Program-made: the position numbers and the translations under genes | The notes under the pieces: generated by a model | The model's input: only the letters and a program-made list of their open reading frames with translations | Told to the model about the DNA's origin: nothing | Database searches by the model: none | Shown: one piece after another, positions 8,345-15,256 of the stretch | How positions within the stretch are numbered: the first letter of the stretch is position 1 | How the letters are laid out: the number at the start of each line of letters is the position of its first letter | Origin: JAGLQA01 sp023135565 | Lineage (GTDB): Bacteria; Acidobacteriota; Aminicenantia; UBA2199 | Direction of reading: 5' to 3' | Length of the DNA stretch: 45,205 nucleotides | Assembly: GCA_030639305.1 (NCBI GenBank) | Contig: DAOWCY010000033.1 | Coordinates: 1-45,205 of the forward strand

Positions 8345-9451
8345 ATGACAAAAGATAAATTTGAATACCGTAAAGATACCGCATTTATCAACCGGGAAAA
8401 GGAACTGGATTACTTAAGAGGTTTCATTAACGAACGTCCCGAATCTATTCTTTTTATTCATGGCCCCAAATCTTCGGGCAAGACCACGCTGCTGTATAAA
8501 TTCCTGGCCCAATTAGAAAAAGAGCAAAAGCTGGATGTTAAATTTTTTAATTTGAGAAAAAAATTGATCGGTTATAATAAAGATTTTATTCGTATTTTTT
8601 TCGGCATAGATTATGGCAAGTCGAAAGGCGATGTGAAAGAGACACGGGAATATGGAATATTCAATTTTTTCAAACTGTCGGTAGAAGTTTTGAAAGGGAT
8701 GGAGAGCGGCGAGTTGGACCCTTTTGAGATCATGAAACTGGAATTTGTTAAACAAAATCGAAAAGGCATCAAACCTGTATTGATAATAGATGAGCTGCAA
8801 GCCATCGATCATATTTATATGAATAATGGTAAAGACAGGCGGGTGATTATCGAATTATTTAATTTTTTTGTGGCTATGACCAAAGAGAGTCACCTGGCGC
8901 ATATTATAATAGCTTCTTCGGACGGATATTTTTTGAATACGGTGTATAATGATTCGCGCTTGAAAAAGACATCTAAATTTTACAAAGTTGATTATCTCCA
9001 GCAAAAAGATGCAATGGAATGGCTGCTCAACTTAGAAAAGCACTCGAAAATAAAAGACTACGCCCTGACCCGGGAAGAAGCCGAAAAAATCTGGGACACG
9101 GTCGGAGGCAGTATGTGGGAAATCCAGGACATATTGGGCGAGCTTTTTACCGACCCGCTCGACTCGGTGCTGGAACTTTATAAACGAAAAATGAGAGGAA
9201 TAATCGATTTTTATATAGAGTTGAGTTCCGGCAGGAAGAAGATATTGAAATGCTTCGTGGAGAATGACAGCTTAGGATTGAAAGATTTTGCTTCGCTGCG
9301 CATAGATACTGATGTGTTGAAGGAGCTTCTGAAAGATATGGTAAAGAATAATATTTTATATTTTGATCCCACGGATGCGGTATATTATCCCCAGTCTAAG
9401 AGTTACCGCTGGGGGATCGATATTTATTTCGAGACTCTAAAAGAGAAATAA
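8345..9451 (+). CDS. Archaeal-type STAND/AAA ATPase (PF01637-like)
   Basis: A 368-aa P-loop ATPase of the kind first described in archaea. FINREKELDYLRGF near residue 18 is the family's entry motif. Walker A HGPKSSGKTT lies near residue 40, Walker B PVLIIDELQ near residue 143, and a winged-helix-like tail follows at about 290-368. No nuclease or receptor domain is fused to it, and it has no obvious partner gene. Members of this family are usually uncharacterised. It lies alone, flanked downstream by 570 bp of repeats, so it may have moved as a unit. Confidence 0.85.
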   Translation: MTKDKFEYRKDTAFINREKELDYLRGFINERPESILFIHGPKSSGKTTLLYKFLAQLEKEQKLDVKFFNLRKKLIGYNKDFIRIFFGIDYGKSKGDVKETREYGIFNFFKLSVEVLKGMESGELDPFEIMKLEFVKQNRKGIKPVLIIDELQAIDHIYMNNGKDRRVIIELFNFFVAMTKESHLAHIIIASSDGYFLNTVYNDSRLKKTSKFYKVDYLQQKDAMEWLLNLEKHSKIKDYALTREEAEKIWDTVGGSMWEIQDILGELFTDPLDSVLELYKRKMRGIIDFYIELSSGRKKILKCFVENDSLGLKDFASLRIDTDVLKELLKDMVKNNILYFDPTDAVYYPQSKSYRWGIDIYFETLKEK

Positions 9452-9459
9452 TCCGGAAA

Positions 9460-9530
9460 GCGGACGGCGTCCGCACCCTATGAGGGGCCTGGAAATTGCA
9501 TATCCGATTAGGTTGCCCTAAAAAGTTTGT
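9460..9530 (+). repeat. GGC-loop hairpin element, extended copy 1
   Basis: Perfect 6-bp stem gcggac/gtccgc closed by loop ggc (9460-9474), then accctatgaggggcctgg and a tail ending in aggttgccctaaaaagttt. The tail matches the copy at 9846-9920 while the stem sequences differ completely. Confidence 0.8.
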
Positions 9531-9577
9531 TTTTTTATCAGACTGCGGGTTTTGGATTCCCCGGCTTTTGCTGTACT

Positions 9578-9614
9578 GCCGCGAAGCGGCTTATTGGCTG
9601 GGTGCGCCGCACCC
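9578..9614 (-). repeat. GGC-loop hairpin element, two-hairpin form
   Basis: Read on the minus strand: gggtgc-ggc-gcaccc, then agccaataa, then the second hairpin gccgc-ttc-gcggc. Both stems are perfect. This is the canonical two-hairpin arrangement of the family. Confidence 0.8.
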
Positions 9615-9635
9615 CCGCGCAGCGGCTCAGAGGCT

Positions 9636-9656
9636 CCCCACGCAGTGGGGTTTTTT
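9636..9656 (+). terminator. Terminator-like hairpin ccccac-gca-gtgggg with T6
   Basis: A perfect 6-bp GC-rich stem followed at once by six Ts, in the right orientation to end transcripts from the AAA ATPase gene 185 nt upstream. It has the same stem-size and 3-nt-loop geometry as the dispersed hairpin family, so it may be a family member serving as terminator. Confidence 0.5.
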
Positions 9657-9845
9657 AGCAAACGTTCACGAAGTATTAGAAAAAAAGGAGTCCCGGTAAT
9701 CGCCCCGATAAAGCTGACCTGAAATAAGGCTGGAATTGTCTGACTATTAGTCGAATCTTGCCACTTCCCGGTAATTTGACAAAAAACCGAATATTCTTTA
9801 TAATACAGCTTCTCTGTCAACAAATTGTACCAAAAAAAAACAAAA

Positions 9846-9950
9846 GGGGGCGGCGCCCCCAGCCTATGAGGTCCCTGAGAAACACATTCCCGACCAGGTT
9901 GTCCTCAAAAGTTTTTTTTAACAAACTTTCACAAAGCATTAATAAAAAGA
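9846..9950 (+). repeat. GGC-loop hairpin element, extended copy 2
   Basis: Stem gggggc/gccccc around loop ggc (9846-9860), then agcctatgaggtccctg, then a tail like that of 9460-9530 and the phrase aacaaactttcacaaagcatt. Close relatives of this phrase occur at 9657-9680 and, inverted, at 21995-22020. Confidence 0.78.
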
Positions 9951-10025
9951 ATCGCCCGGCAGCGAGACATCTATTATATCGAAAATGTCATCGATACCGC
10001 CGCGAAGCGGCACAAGGAGACCGAA

Positions 10026-10652
10026 ATGCCCGATAATAAAGAACTCCCGGAAGAGAATTTCATCTCTGCCAATAAAGAGATCGACGTCAGCGCCATTATG
10101 GATTCCATCAAACAAAAAATCGCAGAAAAAAAGAAATCCGGCGTCCTCAAACAAACAGAAATCGACGAAATCATGGACATGGAACTCCTGCCCTTGCCCG
10201 ATTTCCTCGAAATCCCCAACGTCTACGAACCCCACCTCTACCCGGAACATAAACACGACGGTTTCCATGCTTTCCACGTGGAACCGGAAATCGAGACCGG
10301 TTTAGCCAAAAAAATCCTGGGCAAAATCAGGAAACTCCTGGCTCCTTTGACCCGCTTTATGATCAGGCCATACTTGTCCGAAATGAAAAACCTGACCGCC
10401 CTGCTCCATAATCAAAACAAAGAAGATATACACAACCTTAAACAAACCGTGCCCATCACTTTCCAAAGCAAAGAGTATATCAAACTGCTGCACAATACTA
10501 TTAATAATACTATAGTAGAATTATCGAAACTAAAAATCGATCACGACCTGCTAAAAACCAGGATCAAAGTTTTAGAGGATAAAATAGAATTCTTAGAAAA
10601 CCGCGAACGGGCTATCGAAAAAAAAATCTTCGAAAAATCTAAAAAAGAATAA
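10026..10652 (+). CDS. Coiled-coil protein of a glycan-synthesis locus
   Basis: A soluble 208-aa protein. Residues 18-40 (EIDVSAIMDSIKQKIAEKKK) resemble the N-terminal helix found on many methyltransferases and glycosyltransferases of polysaccharide clusters. A proline-rich middle section follows (LLPLPDFLEIPNVYEPHLYP), and the last 80 residues are a charged coiled coil (LSKLKIDHDLLKTRIKVLED). No catalytic domain is present, so it may be a stand-alone scaffold or a remnant of such an enzyme. The ATG has aaggaga 7 nt upstream and is followed 64 nt later by a glycosyltransferase gene. Confidence 0.75.
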   Translation: MPDNKELPEENFISANKEIDVSAIMDSIKQKIAEKKKSGVLKQTEIDEIMDMELLPLPDFLEIPNVYEPHLYPEHKHDGFHAFHVEPEIETGLAKKILGKIRKLLAPLTRFMIRPYLSEMKNLTALLHNQNKEDIHNLKQTVPITFQSKEYIKLLHNTINNTIVELSKLKIDHDLLKTRIKVLEDKIEFLENRERAIEKKIFEKSKKE

Positions 10653-10716
10653 ATCACTTGCCTCCGGCTGGCAGTGGGCTTTTTTTTAAACAGTTTACGG
10701 CAATTTTTAGGAGTAT

Positions 10717-11784
10717 ATGAGTAAAATGAAAGTTCACCAGTTTTTGACTTCTTATTCGTATGGCGACGCCATCGGCAACGAGGCTTTAGAAATCAGGGAT
10801 TTCCTGAGAGCACAGGGCCACGAATCGAATATATTCGCCCTTTTTTACCATCCGAAGTACGCGGACCAGATCATCAACTACTTAGAATATGATAAATATT
10901 CCCACAAAGATAATATTATTATTTTCCATTTTTCCATCGGTTCGCCGGTTACCAAAAAATTCATGAGAGCTCCGGATAAAAAAGTTATAATTTATCATAA
11001 TATTACCCCGCATCATTTTTTTCTCGATTACCACCGCATCCTGGCAAAAGACTGCTACAAAGGCCGGATAGAGTTAAAAAGTTTCGTGGAAAAGGTAGAC
11101 CTTGCTTTGGGCGATTCGTTATACAACGAACAAGAACTGAAAGATGCGGGCTTTCCTAAAACCGGGGTGCTGCCGTTAGTTATGAATTTCGACAAATTTT
11201 CTACCCCGGTTGTGCCTGTTTTGGATGAGCTTTTTAAGGACGGCAAAACCAATATCCTTTTCGTGGGCCGCGTCATCCCCAACAAAAAAGTTGAAGATGT
11301 GATCAAATCCTTTTATTTTTACCAGAAACATTTTAATGCCAATTCCAGGTTGTTTATCGTGGGTGAGTACCGTGGTTTTGAGCGTTATCTTTCGGCGCTG
11401 CAGGAACTAACGGGAAAATTAGAGATTAAGAACGTGCATTTTACCGGCCACATCCCGGACGAGGAACTGATCTCTTATTTTAAATTGGCTCATATCTATC
11501 TGCATCTCAGCGAACATGAGGGGTTTTGCGCGCCTGTGCCTGAAAGTTTTTATTTGAATATCCCGGTGGTTGCTTTTAATGCCGGGGCGGTGCAGGAGAC
11601 CATGAATAAGGGTGGCATCCTGGTCAACAAGAAAGATTATCCCGGTATAGCCGGGCTGTTAGACCATATTTTAGAGGACGAAGCACTGCGGAAAAAAATA
11701 TTGGCCGGTCAACAGCAAGCTTTAGGAAAATATGTCAAGAACAAAACCGGTCAAATCCTGCTGGACTTTCTAAAAAAATTATAG
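10717..11784 (+). CDS. Glycosyltransferase, GT-B fold, family 4-like
   Basis: A 355-aa retaining-type sugar transferase. The N-terminal half carries the acceptor-side Rossmann fold, with KVIIYHNITPHHFF near residue 90. The donor side starts with NILFVGRVIPNKKVEDVI near residue 178 and has the E-x7-E signature in EHEGFCAPVPE near residue 266, where the nucleotide sugar binds. It is probably cytoplasmic and acts in glycan or O-antigen assembly together with the coiled-coil protein upstream. The ATG has taggag 5 nt upstream. Acceptor and donor cannot be predicted. Confidence 0.88.
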   Translation: MSKMKVHQFLTSYSYGDAIGNEALEIRDFLRAQGHESNIFALFYHPKYADQIINYLEYDKYSHKDNIIIFHFSIGSPVTKKFMRAPDKKVIIYHNITPHHFFLDYHRILAKDCYKGRIELKSFVEKVDLALGDSLYNEQELKDAGFPKTGVLPLVMNFDKFSTPVVPVLDELFKDGKTNILFVGRVIPNKKVEDVIKSFYFYQKHFNANSRLFIVGEYRGFERYLSALQELTGKLEIKNVHFTGHIPDEELISYFKLAHIYLHLSEHEGFCAPVPESFYLNIPVVAFNAGAVQETMNKGGILVNKKDYPGIAGLLDHILEDEALRKKILAGQQQALGKYVKNKTGQILLDFLKKL

Positions 11785-11838
11785 GGGCTTCGCCGCAAGG
11801 GGCAGCGTGTGAGCGCTTCTCGCTTTTAAATCATAAGA

Positions 11839-12055
11839 AGTTTTGATTAAACTTTTTCAAAAGTTTAGCCCCCGGCAGGGTCGCCGAAGGCAATAACGAT
11901 TTTGATTCTAAATTATAAAAAGTTTTGTTCAAACTTTTTCAAAAGTTTGGCCCCCGGCAGGGTCGCCGAAGGCAATAACGATTTTGATTCTAAATTATAA
12001 AAAGTTTTGTTCAAACTTTTTCAAAAGTTTGGCCCCCGGCAGGGTCGCCGAAGGC
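11839..12055 (+). repeat. 82-bp tandem triplication of the A-type repeat
   Basis: Three units begin with agttttg at 11839, 11921 and 12003, an exact 82-bp period; the third stops after about 53 bp. Each holds caaactttttcaaaagtttg (a near-perfect hairpin) and ggcccccggcagggtcgccgaaggc. Units 2 and 3 are nearly identical, so the duplication is recent. They fill the gap between the glycosyltransferase and the secreted protein gene. Confidence 0.9.
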
Positions 12056-12140
12056 AAGAATATGCCGAAAGCTGCCGTGGGGGAACTTTTTTTGCTGCTG
12101 CTGCGTAATTATTAGGTGATATAAATTCAGGAGGTTTATT

Positions 12141-12527
12141 ATGAAAAAATTTGCAGCAATTTTTGTGCTGGCTGTTTTAGTTATGTCTTTTTCCTTCACC
12201 CCGCTTTTTTCAAAAAGAGCAAAATTAGAGGGCACCTGGGAGGGTACAACGGTAATCCCCACCGGTGAAGAGTTGGCCATGACCCTAATGCTGGAAAAAA
12301 TCAAACGCAAAAAATATAAAGGCTCGATTTCCGACGCTACCGGTATGCTTCAGGATATAGAATTACAAGCGGTCAAATATAAGAAAAAAAAGCTGACCTG
12401 TTATTTCGATTTCCAGGGGACAAAGGTACAGATCGAGTTGAAAGTTGCCGGGGATAAAATGACCGGTTCCTGGTTCAAAGAGGACGATGGTTCCGGCGGG
12501 GATTTCACTTTTAAGAAAAAGAAATAA
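12141..12527 (+). CDS. Small secreted beta-rich protein, unknown function
   Basis: A 128-aa protein with a Sec signal peptide (MKKFAAIFVLAVLVMSFSF, cleavage near residue 24). The mature part begins LEGTWEGT and shows repeated short strands ending in MTGSWFKEDDGSGGDFTF. This GTW...GSW pattern is typical of small calycin/lipocalin-like beta-barrels, but I can assign no named family. The ribosome site aggagg lies 6 nt before ATG. It is probably periplasmic. It stands alone after the tandem repeats. Confidence 0.72.
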   Translation: MKKFAAIFVLAVLVMSFSFTPLFSKRAKLEGTWEGTTVIPTGEELAMTLMLEKIKRKKYKGSISDATGMLQDIELQAVKYKKKKLTCYFDFQGTKVQIELKVAGDKMTGSWFKEDDGSGGDFTFKKKK

Positions 12528-12554
12528 TGCTACCGTTATAATTTGCCTTCGGCG

Positions 12555-12615
12555 GGACGCGGCGCGTCCACCCTATAAGCCGCTTCGCGGTAGGTCCCTG
12601 CCGGGGGACGCCCCC
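12555..12615 (+). repeat. GGC-loop hairpin element, two-hairpin form
   Basis: Stem ggacgc/gcgtcc around ggc (12555-12569), spacer accctataa, second hairpin gccgc-ttc-gcgg (12579-12590), then a further short stem ggggg-acg-ccccc (12603-12615). Positions 12654-12684 add an inverted fragment of the A-type repeat. Confidence 0.78.
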
Positions 12616-12695
12616 ATTGAATTTTTCGTTGGGGGCCATCGGCATACCGAACCTTCAAAAAAGTTTGAACAAAACTTTTGATTAGGGGCTTTTTC

Positions 12696-14180
12696 TTAAG
12701 CTAAAATTTCGGTGATTATATTTTTGACATCGAAGATGGTCATCTTTTCCGGCAAAAGTTCCGGCCTGTCGGTAAAAAAGAAAGCATTGTCCTGCAAATG
12801 CATGCCGGTAAAAAAAGACCGGCCATATTCCTGCTCCTTTTTTAAACCGCTTTTCAAATCAAAACCGTGATTCGCTAAAAGAATAATATCCGCCGCCCGG
12901 TCTAAAAACCGGGGGCTGTAAATCTCCTCTTTAAAATAGACCTTTTTTATCACTTTTTTACCGTTAATTTCATAATCCTCGAATAACTGTTTTATCTCCG
13001 ACCGTATTTTTTCATAATCTCCTTTGCTAACCCTGCCCCGGGGAAAACGCCCATTTGTGTGTATAAAAATCCGCGAAGGGTCCAGGGCAAAGGCTTTTGC
13101 GCCGCCGGTAATATCCTCTAAAGATTTCACTTTCCCGGCGCCGGTCTCGAAAAATCCACGATTCCTCAATATGGGGGTCAGGTAAACTTCCTGCTCGATG
13201 AGACCGAAACCATGATCGGAAAGAACAATTACCTGGAATTCTTGTTTCCCGGCGATTTTATCCAGAAAATCCCCGATTATCCGGTCCACTTCCCGGTAAT
13301 ATTTGCAAAATTCTTCATGAAAGGGGTGCGCTTTATCCGCATAAGCGTCGAACAAAAAATGATGCAGCCTGTCGGTTCCGGTTATGGTAAACATAAACAG
13401 GTCCCATTTTTCTTCCTTCCAGAAGAAATCGGCTGCTTTTTTCCTGGCCGCAAGCACCCGGTGCAGGTCGGAAATTAACCTGCTTTTATCCTCTTTACCT
13501 TTGTGCAGGCCGATGTCGATCTCATAGCCGAGCTCTTCTAAAACAGGGAAATATTTGGCCGGGTAAACCGCTTTTTTTAGATCTATGGCAACAAACCCGG
13601 AAACCAATACCCCGGGGATTTTCCTGGCCGGGTAGGTGGCCGGCAGGTTGATAATAACGGACCTTTTCTCACTACTACCTCGTAAAAACTTGCTAAAAAA
13701 ATAAGCTTTCCGGTCACCCCGGTCAGAGACTTGATTCCCCGGCCCCTTTGCGGTTGGGGTCGCCGCCCCCTTTCCAGGTCCCTCATAGGGTGTAGACGCC
13801 GCCCATTCGAAAAAAGGGGGCACCCTCAGATCATAAAAATTTGGGAACCGGTAATCGTATCCAGCCGGAGCAAGATCCACAAACCCGAAGATGCCGTGAT
13901 TACCGGAATCCGTGCCGGTCATAAAACCGGACCAGGAAACAGCGGAAATCTCGGGTATGCTGGCTGCCATTTTCACCAACCGGCCCGAAGCGAATAGTTT
14001 TTTTAAGTTGGGCATCATGGCGTTACCGGCGAATCCTTTTATCATTTCATAGGGAACTCCGTCGAGGCCGATTATTAATAATTTCTTTTTATTTTTTTTA
14101 AAAAATCTCATTGTTTTATTATTTATGTGTGCGAAACTTTTTTTAAAACAGGTATTTCCCCCCTCCTCTATATCAGCCAA
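12696..14180 (-). CDS. Alkaline-phosphatase-superfamily phosphodiesterase with in-frame repeat insertion
   Basis: A type I phosphodiesterase/nucleotide-pyrophosphatase-like enzyme. The entry motif LLIIGLDGVPYEMI carries the first metal aspartate. The nucleophile lies in AVSWSGFMTG, and further metal ligands in TGTDRLHH, VIVLSDHGFG and TGMHLQDN. All metal-binding blocks are present. After FFEWA a block of about 45 residues rich in G, P and R interrupts the domain; the DNA under it (about 13680-13810) is hairpin-repeat sequence. An alternative start at 14111 (MRFFKKNKKK) would remove 23 N-terminal residues that do not look conserved. The gene lies 22 nt after the NusG-like gene and is probably cotranscribed with it. 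The substrate may be a phospho-glycan or nucleotide diester. Confidence 0.82.
   Translation of the reverse strand: MADIEEGGNTCFKKSFAHINNKTMRFFKKNKKKLLIIGLDGVPYEMIKGFAGNAMMPNLKKLFASGRLVKMAASIPEISAVSWSGFMTGTDSGNHGIFGFVDLAPAGYDYRFPNFYDLRVPPFFEWAASTPYEGPGKGAATPTAKGPGNQVSDRGDRKAYFFSKFLRGSSEKRSVIINLPATYPARKIPGVLVSGFVAIDLKKAVYPAKYFPVLEELGYEIDIGLHKGKEDKSRLISDLHRVLAARKKAADFFWKEEKWDLFMFTITGTDRLHHFLFDAYADKAHPFHEEFCKYYREVDRIIGDFLDKIAGKQEFQVIVLSDHGFGLIEQEVYLTPILRNRGFFETGAGKVKSLEDITGGAKAFALDPSRIFIHTNGRFPRGRVSKGDYEKIRSEIKQLFEDYEINGKKVIKKVYFKEEIYSPRFLDRAADIILLANHGFDLKSGLKKEQEYGRSFFTGMHLQDNAFFFTDRPELLPEKMTIFDVKNIITEILA
13737..13810 (-). repeat. Hairpin-element copy inside the phosphodiesterase gene
   Basis: On the minus strand this reads gggcggcgtc...accctatgagggacctgg followed by ggggcggcgacccc. 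It therefore carries the CTATGAGGG core and a GGC-centred stem of the dispersed family. It is read through as protein without a stop. Confidence 0.7.
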
Positions 14181-14202
14181 AATTTTCCAACTGCGTTGGG
14201 GA

Positions 14203-14721
14203 CTAAGAATGCAATGTCAGAAATTTTTTGTGTACTATCAACTTACTGGAAAAACCGACATTCGTAAGCAAAATAATAGCTCTCTGCTGGTCCGGGAGGT
14301 CTTCGTAAAAAATCCCCTCCCAACCGTCGAAATCACCTTCGTCGATCAATACTCGATCTCCCTTGCTAAACTCCGGGCACGTTTTTTTCAACACTACCAC
14401 GCCATTGTTTTCACGCAGCTTTATATCTTCTACCTTTTCGTAGTCGATAGTCCAGAGACCGTCTCTATTTCCCAGGACAGCTTTAACTCCTCTCGTATAA
14501 ATGACGCTGTGGTAAAGTTTACTCACAGTAAACTGGGCAAAAAGATATCCGCTGAAAAGTGGCGAAATAACCTCGACTTTTTCTTTATTTTTTTTGATTC
14601 TTTTATAGTATATGGGAAGATATACCTCAGCCCCAAGCAGTTTTAAGTTCCGCTCGGCCGCGAACTCTTGCTTGGGCTTTGTGCTAATTATAAACCAGGG
14701 AGCAGGATCATCAGCATGCAT
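14203..14721 (-). CDS. NusG-paralogue transcription antiterminator (RfaH/LoaP/UpxY type)
   Basis: A 172-aa specialised NusG. The NGN domain starts at PWFIISTKPKQEFAAERNL (about 8-26), includes the classic PLFSGYLFAQF near 53-63 and ends near residue 100. The KOW domain FSKGDRVLIDEGDFDGWEG follows at about 119-137. Such proteins bind RNA polymerase and suppress pausing over long surface-polysaccharide or secondary-metabolite operons. Here the only gene clearly downstream is the phosphodiesterase. A strong promoter ends 6 nt before the ATG, so the mRNA should be leaderless. A 31-aa ORF overlaps this promoter. Confidence 0.85.
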   Translation of the reverse strand: MHADDPAPWFIISTKPKQEFAAERNLKLLGAEVYLPIYYKRIKKNKEKVEVISPLFSGYLFAQFTVSKLYHSVIYTRGVKAVLGNRDGLWTIDYEKVEDIKLRENNGVVVLKKTCPEFSKGDRVLIDEGDFDGWEGIFYEDLPDQQRAIILLTNVGFSSKLIVHKKFLTLHS

Positions 14722-14727
14722 GGTCGT

Positions 14728-14756
14728 ATTTTACCCTAACTCGATTATTTTGTCAA
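14728..14756 (-). promoter_or_regulatory. Leaderless promoter of the NusG-like gene
   Basis: TTGACA (14756-14751), 17-nt spacer, TAAAAT (14733-14728). Six nucleotides then separate the -10 from ATG, which places the expected start of transcription on the A of the start codon. Confidence 0.7.
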
Positions 14757-14826
14757 ATTTAAAAACGTAAAGATGTCCGGCAGCACTTAAAATCAAGGCA
14801 GGTGAGAAATTCTTACTATTTTTCAT
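14731..14826 (-). CDS. Possible 31-aa leader peptide or gene remnant
   Basis: The ATG at 14826 follows a strong caggagg site (spacing 5-6 nt) and a promoter at 14911-14884, and it opens 31 codons starting MKNSKNFSPALILSAAG. Its TAA lies inside the -10 hexamer of the NusG-like gene's promoter, so translation or transcription of this ORF runs across that promoter. It may be a regulatory leader peptide, or the surviving 5' end of a deleted gene. No family is recognised. Confidence 0.4.
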   Translation of the reverse strand: MKNSKNFSPALILSAAGHLYVFKFDKIIELG

Positions 14827-14883
14827 TCAAACCTCCTGCGGCGCAAACATTGTCCGCTTGCAATTAAATTTTCGCTCCTTTTA

Positions 14884-14911
14884 ATTGTATAACAAAATGA
14901 ACGGGAGTCAA
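14884..14911 (-). promoter_or_regulatory. Promoter upstream of the 31-aa ORF
   Basis: TTGACT (14911-14906), 16-nt spacer, TACAAT (14889-14884). The leader to the 31-aa ORF is about 50 nt. Transcripts from here would also carry the NusG-like and phosphodiesterase genes, giving that operon two stacked promoters. Confidence 0.55.
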
Positions 14912-14972
14912 TAGAACTTAAGTCCTATTTTTGGTTGTACTGCCGTTTCCCAAAAATAAAACTAAATACCTA

Positions 14973-15004
14973 CCCCGTGGCACGGGGAACCTATTAGCCC
15001 CAGA
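14973..15004 (+). repeat. GGC-loop hairpin element (ccccgt stem)
   Basis: Stem ccccgt/acgggg around ggc (14973-14987), then aacctattagccccaga. A near copy lies 109 bp downstream at 15084. Confidence 0.75.
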
Positions 15005-15081
15005 CCGGGAAGTATATAAATGCGAGTCTCTTTTATAAACCGATAATCAGGCAATTTTGGATTCCCATTCGTAGGAGGCAG

Positions 15082-15113
15082 GACCGTGGCACGGGGAGCC
15101 TATTAGCCCCAGA
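15082..15113 (+). repeat. GGC-loop hairpin element, neighbouring copy
   Basis: Reads gaccgt-ggc-acggggagcctattagccccaga. The outer stem is partly mismatched because the left arm has ga where the 14973 copy has cc. The region between the two copies is unrelated to the repeat. Confidence 0.7.
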
Positions 15114-15182
15114 TATTACCGGCTATTTTCACTTTTCATCCCCGGCCCCGGTGAGCTGCAAAAAATTTACATAAGAGATCAA

Positions 15183-15211
15183 TTGCAATCATCGAAATTT
15201 TTTTATATAAT
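15183..15211 (+). promoter_or_regulatory. Promoter of the peptidase-AOR operon
   Basis: TTGCAA (15183-15188), 17-nt spacer, TATAAT (15206-15211). It is followed by about 40 nt of leader containing the ribosome site aaaaggag ahead of the ATG at 15257. Confidence 0.75.
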
Positions 15212-15256
15212 TATAACTAAAATGTGCAAAAAAAACAAAACCAAAAGGAGAAAAAC

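Larger units (their letters stand above)
9452..10025. other. 574-bp repeat-filled gap
   Basis: No gene is supported. The gap holds two copies of a roughly 75-bp extended element (9460-9530 and 9846-9920), each a GGC-loop hairpin followed by CTATGAGG and ending in AGGTTG.CCT.AAAAGTTT. It also holds a reverse-oriented hairpin pair (9578-9614), a terminator-like hairpin (9636-9656) and a further gccgc-gaa-gcggc hairpin at 9999-10011 just before the next gene's ribosome site. Open frames that cross it are made of repeat sequence. Confidence 0.7.

Noticed and set aside
9496..9823. Open frames of 67-101 codons in the gap after the AAA ATPase
   Set aside because: They are made entirely of repeat-element sequence, without ribosome sites or recognisable protein features.
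14125..14646. 173-codon frame opposite the NusG-like gene
   Set aside because: It mirrors a clear NGN-KOW protein on the minus strand and has no ribosome site or motif.
14975..15113. Two ccgtggcacggggagcctattagcccc copies as a CRISPR array
   Set aside because: Only two copies, a 109-bp period, a repeat that belongs to the dispersed hairpin family, and no cas genes.
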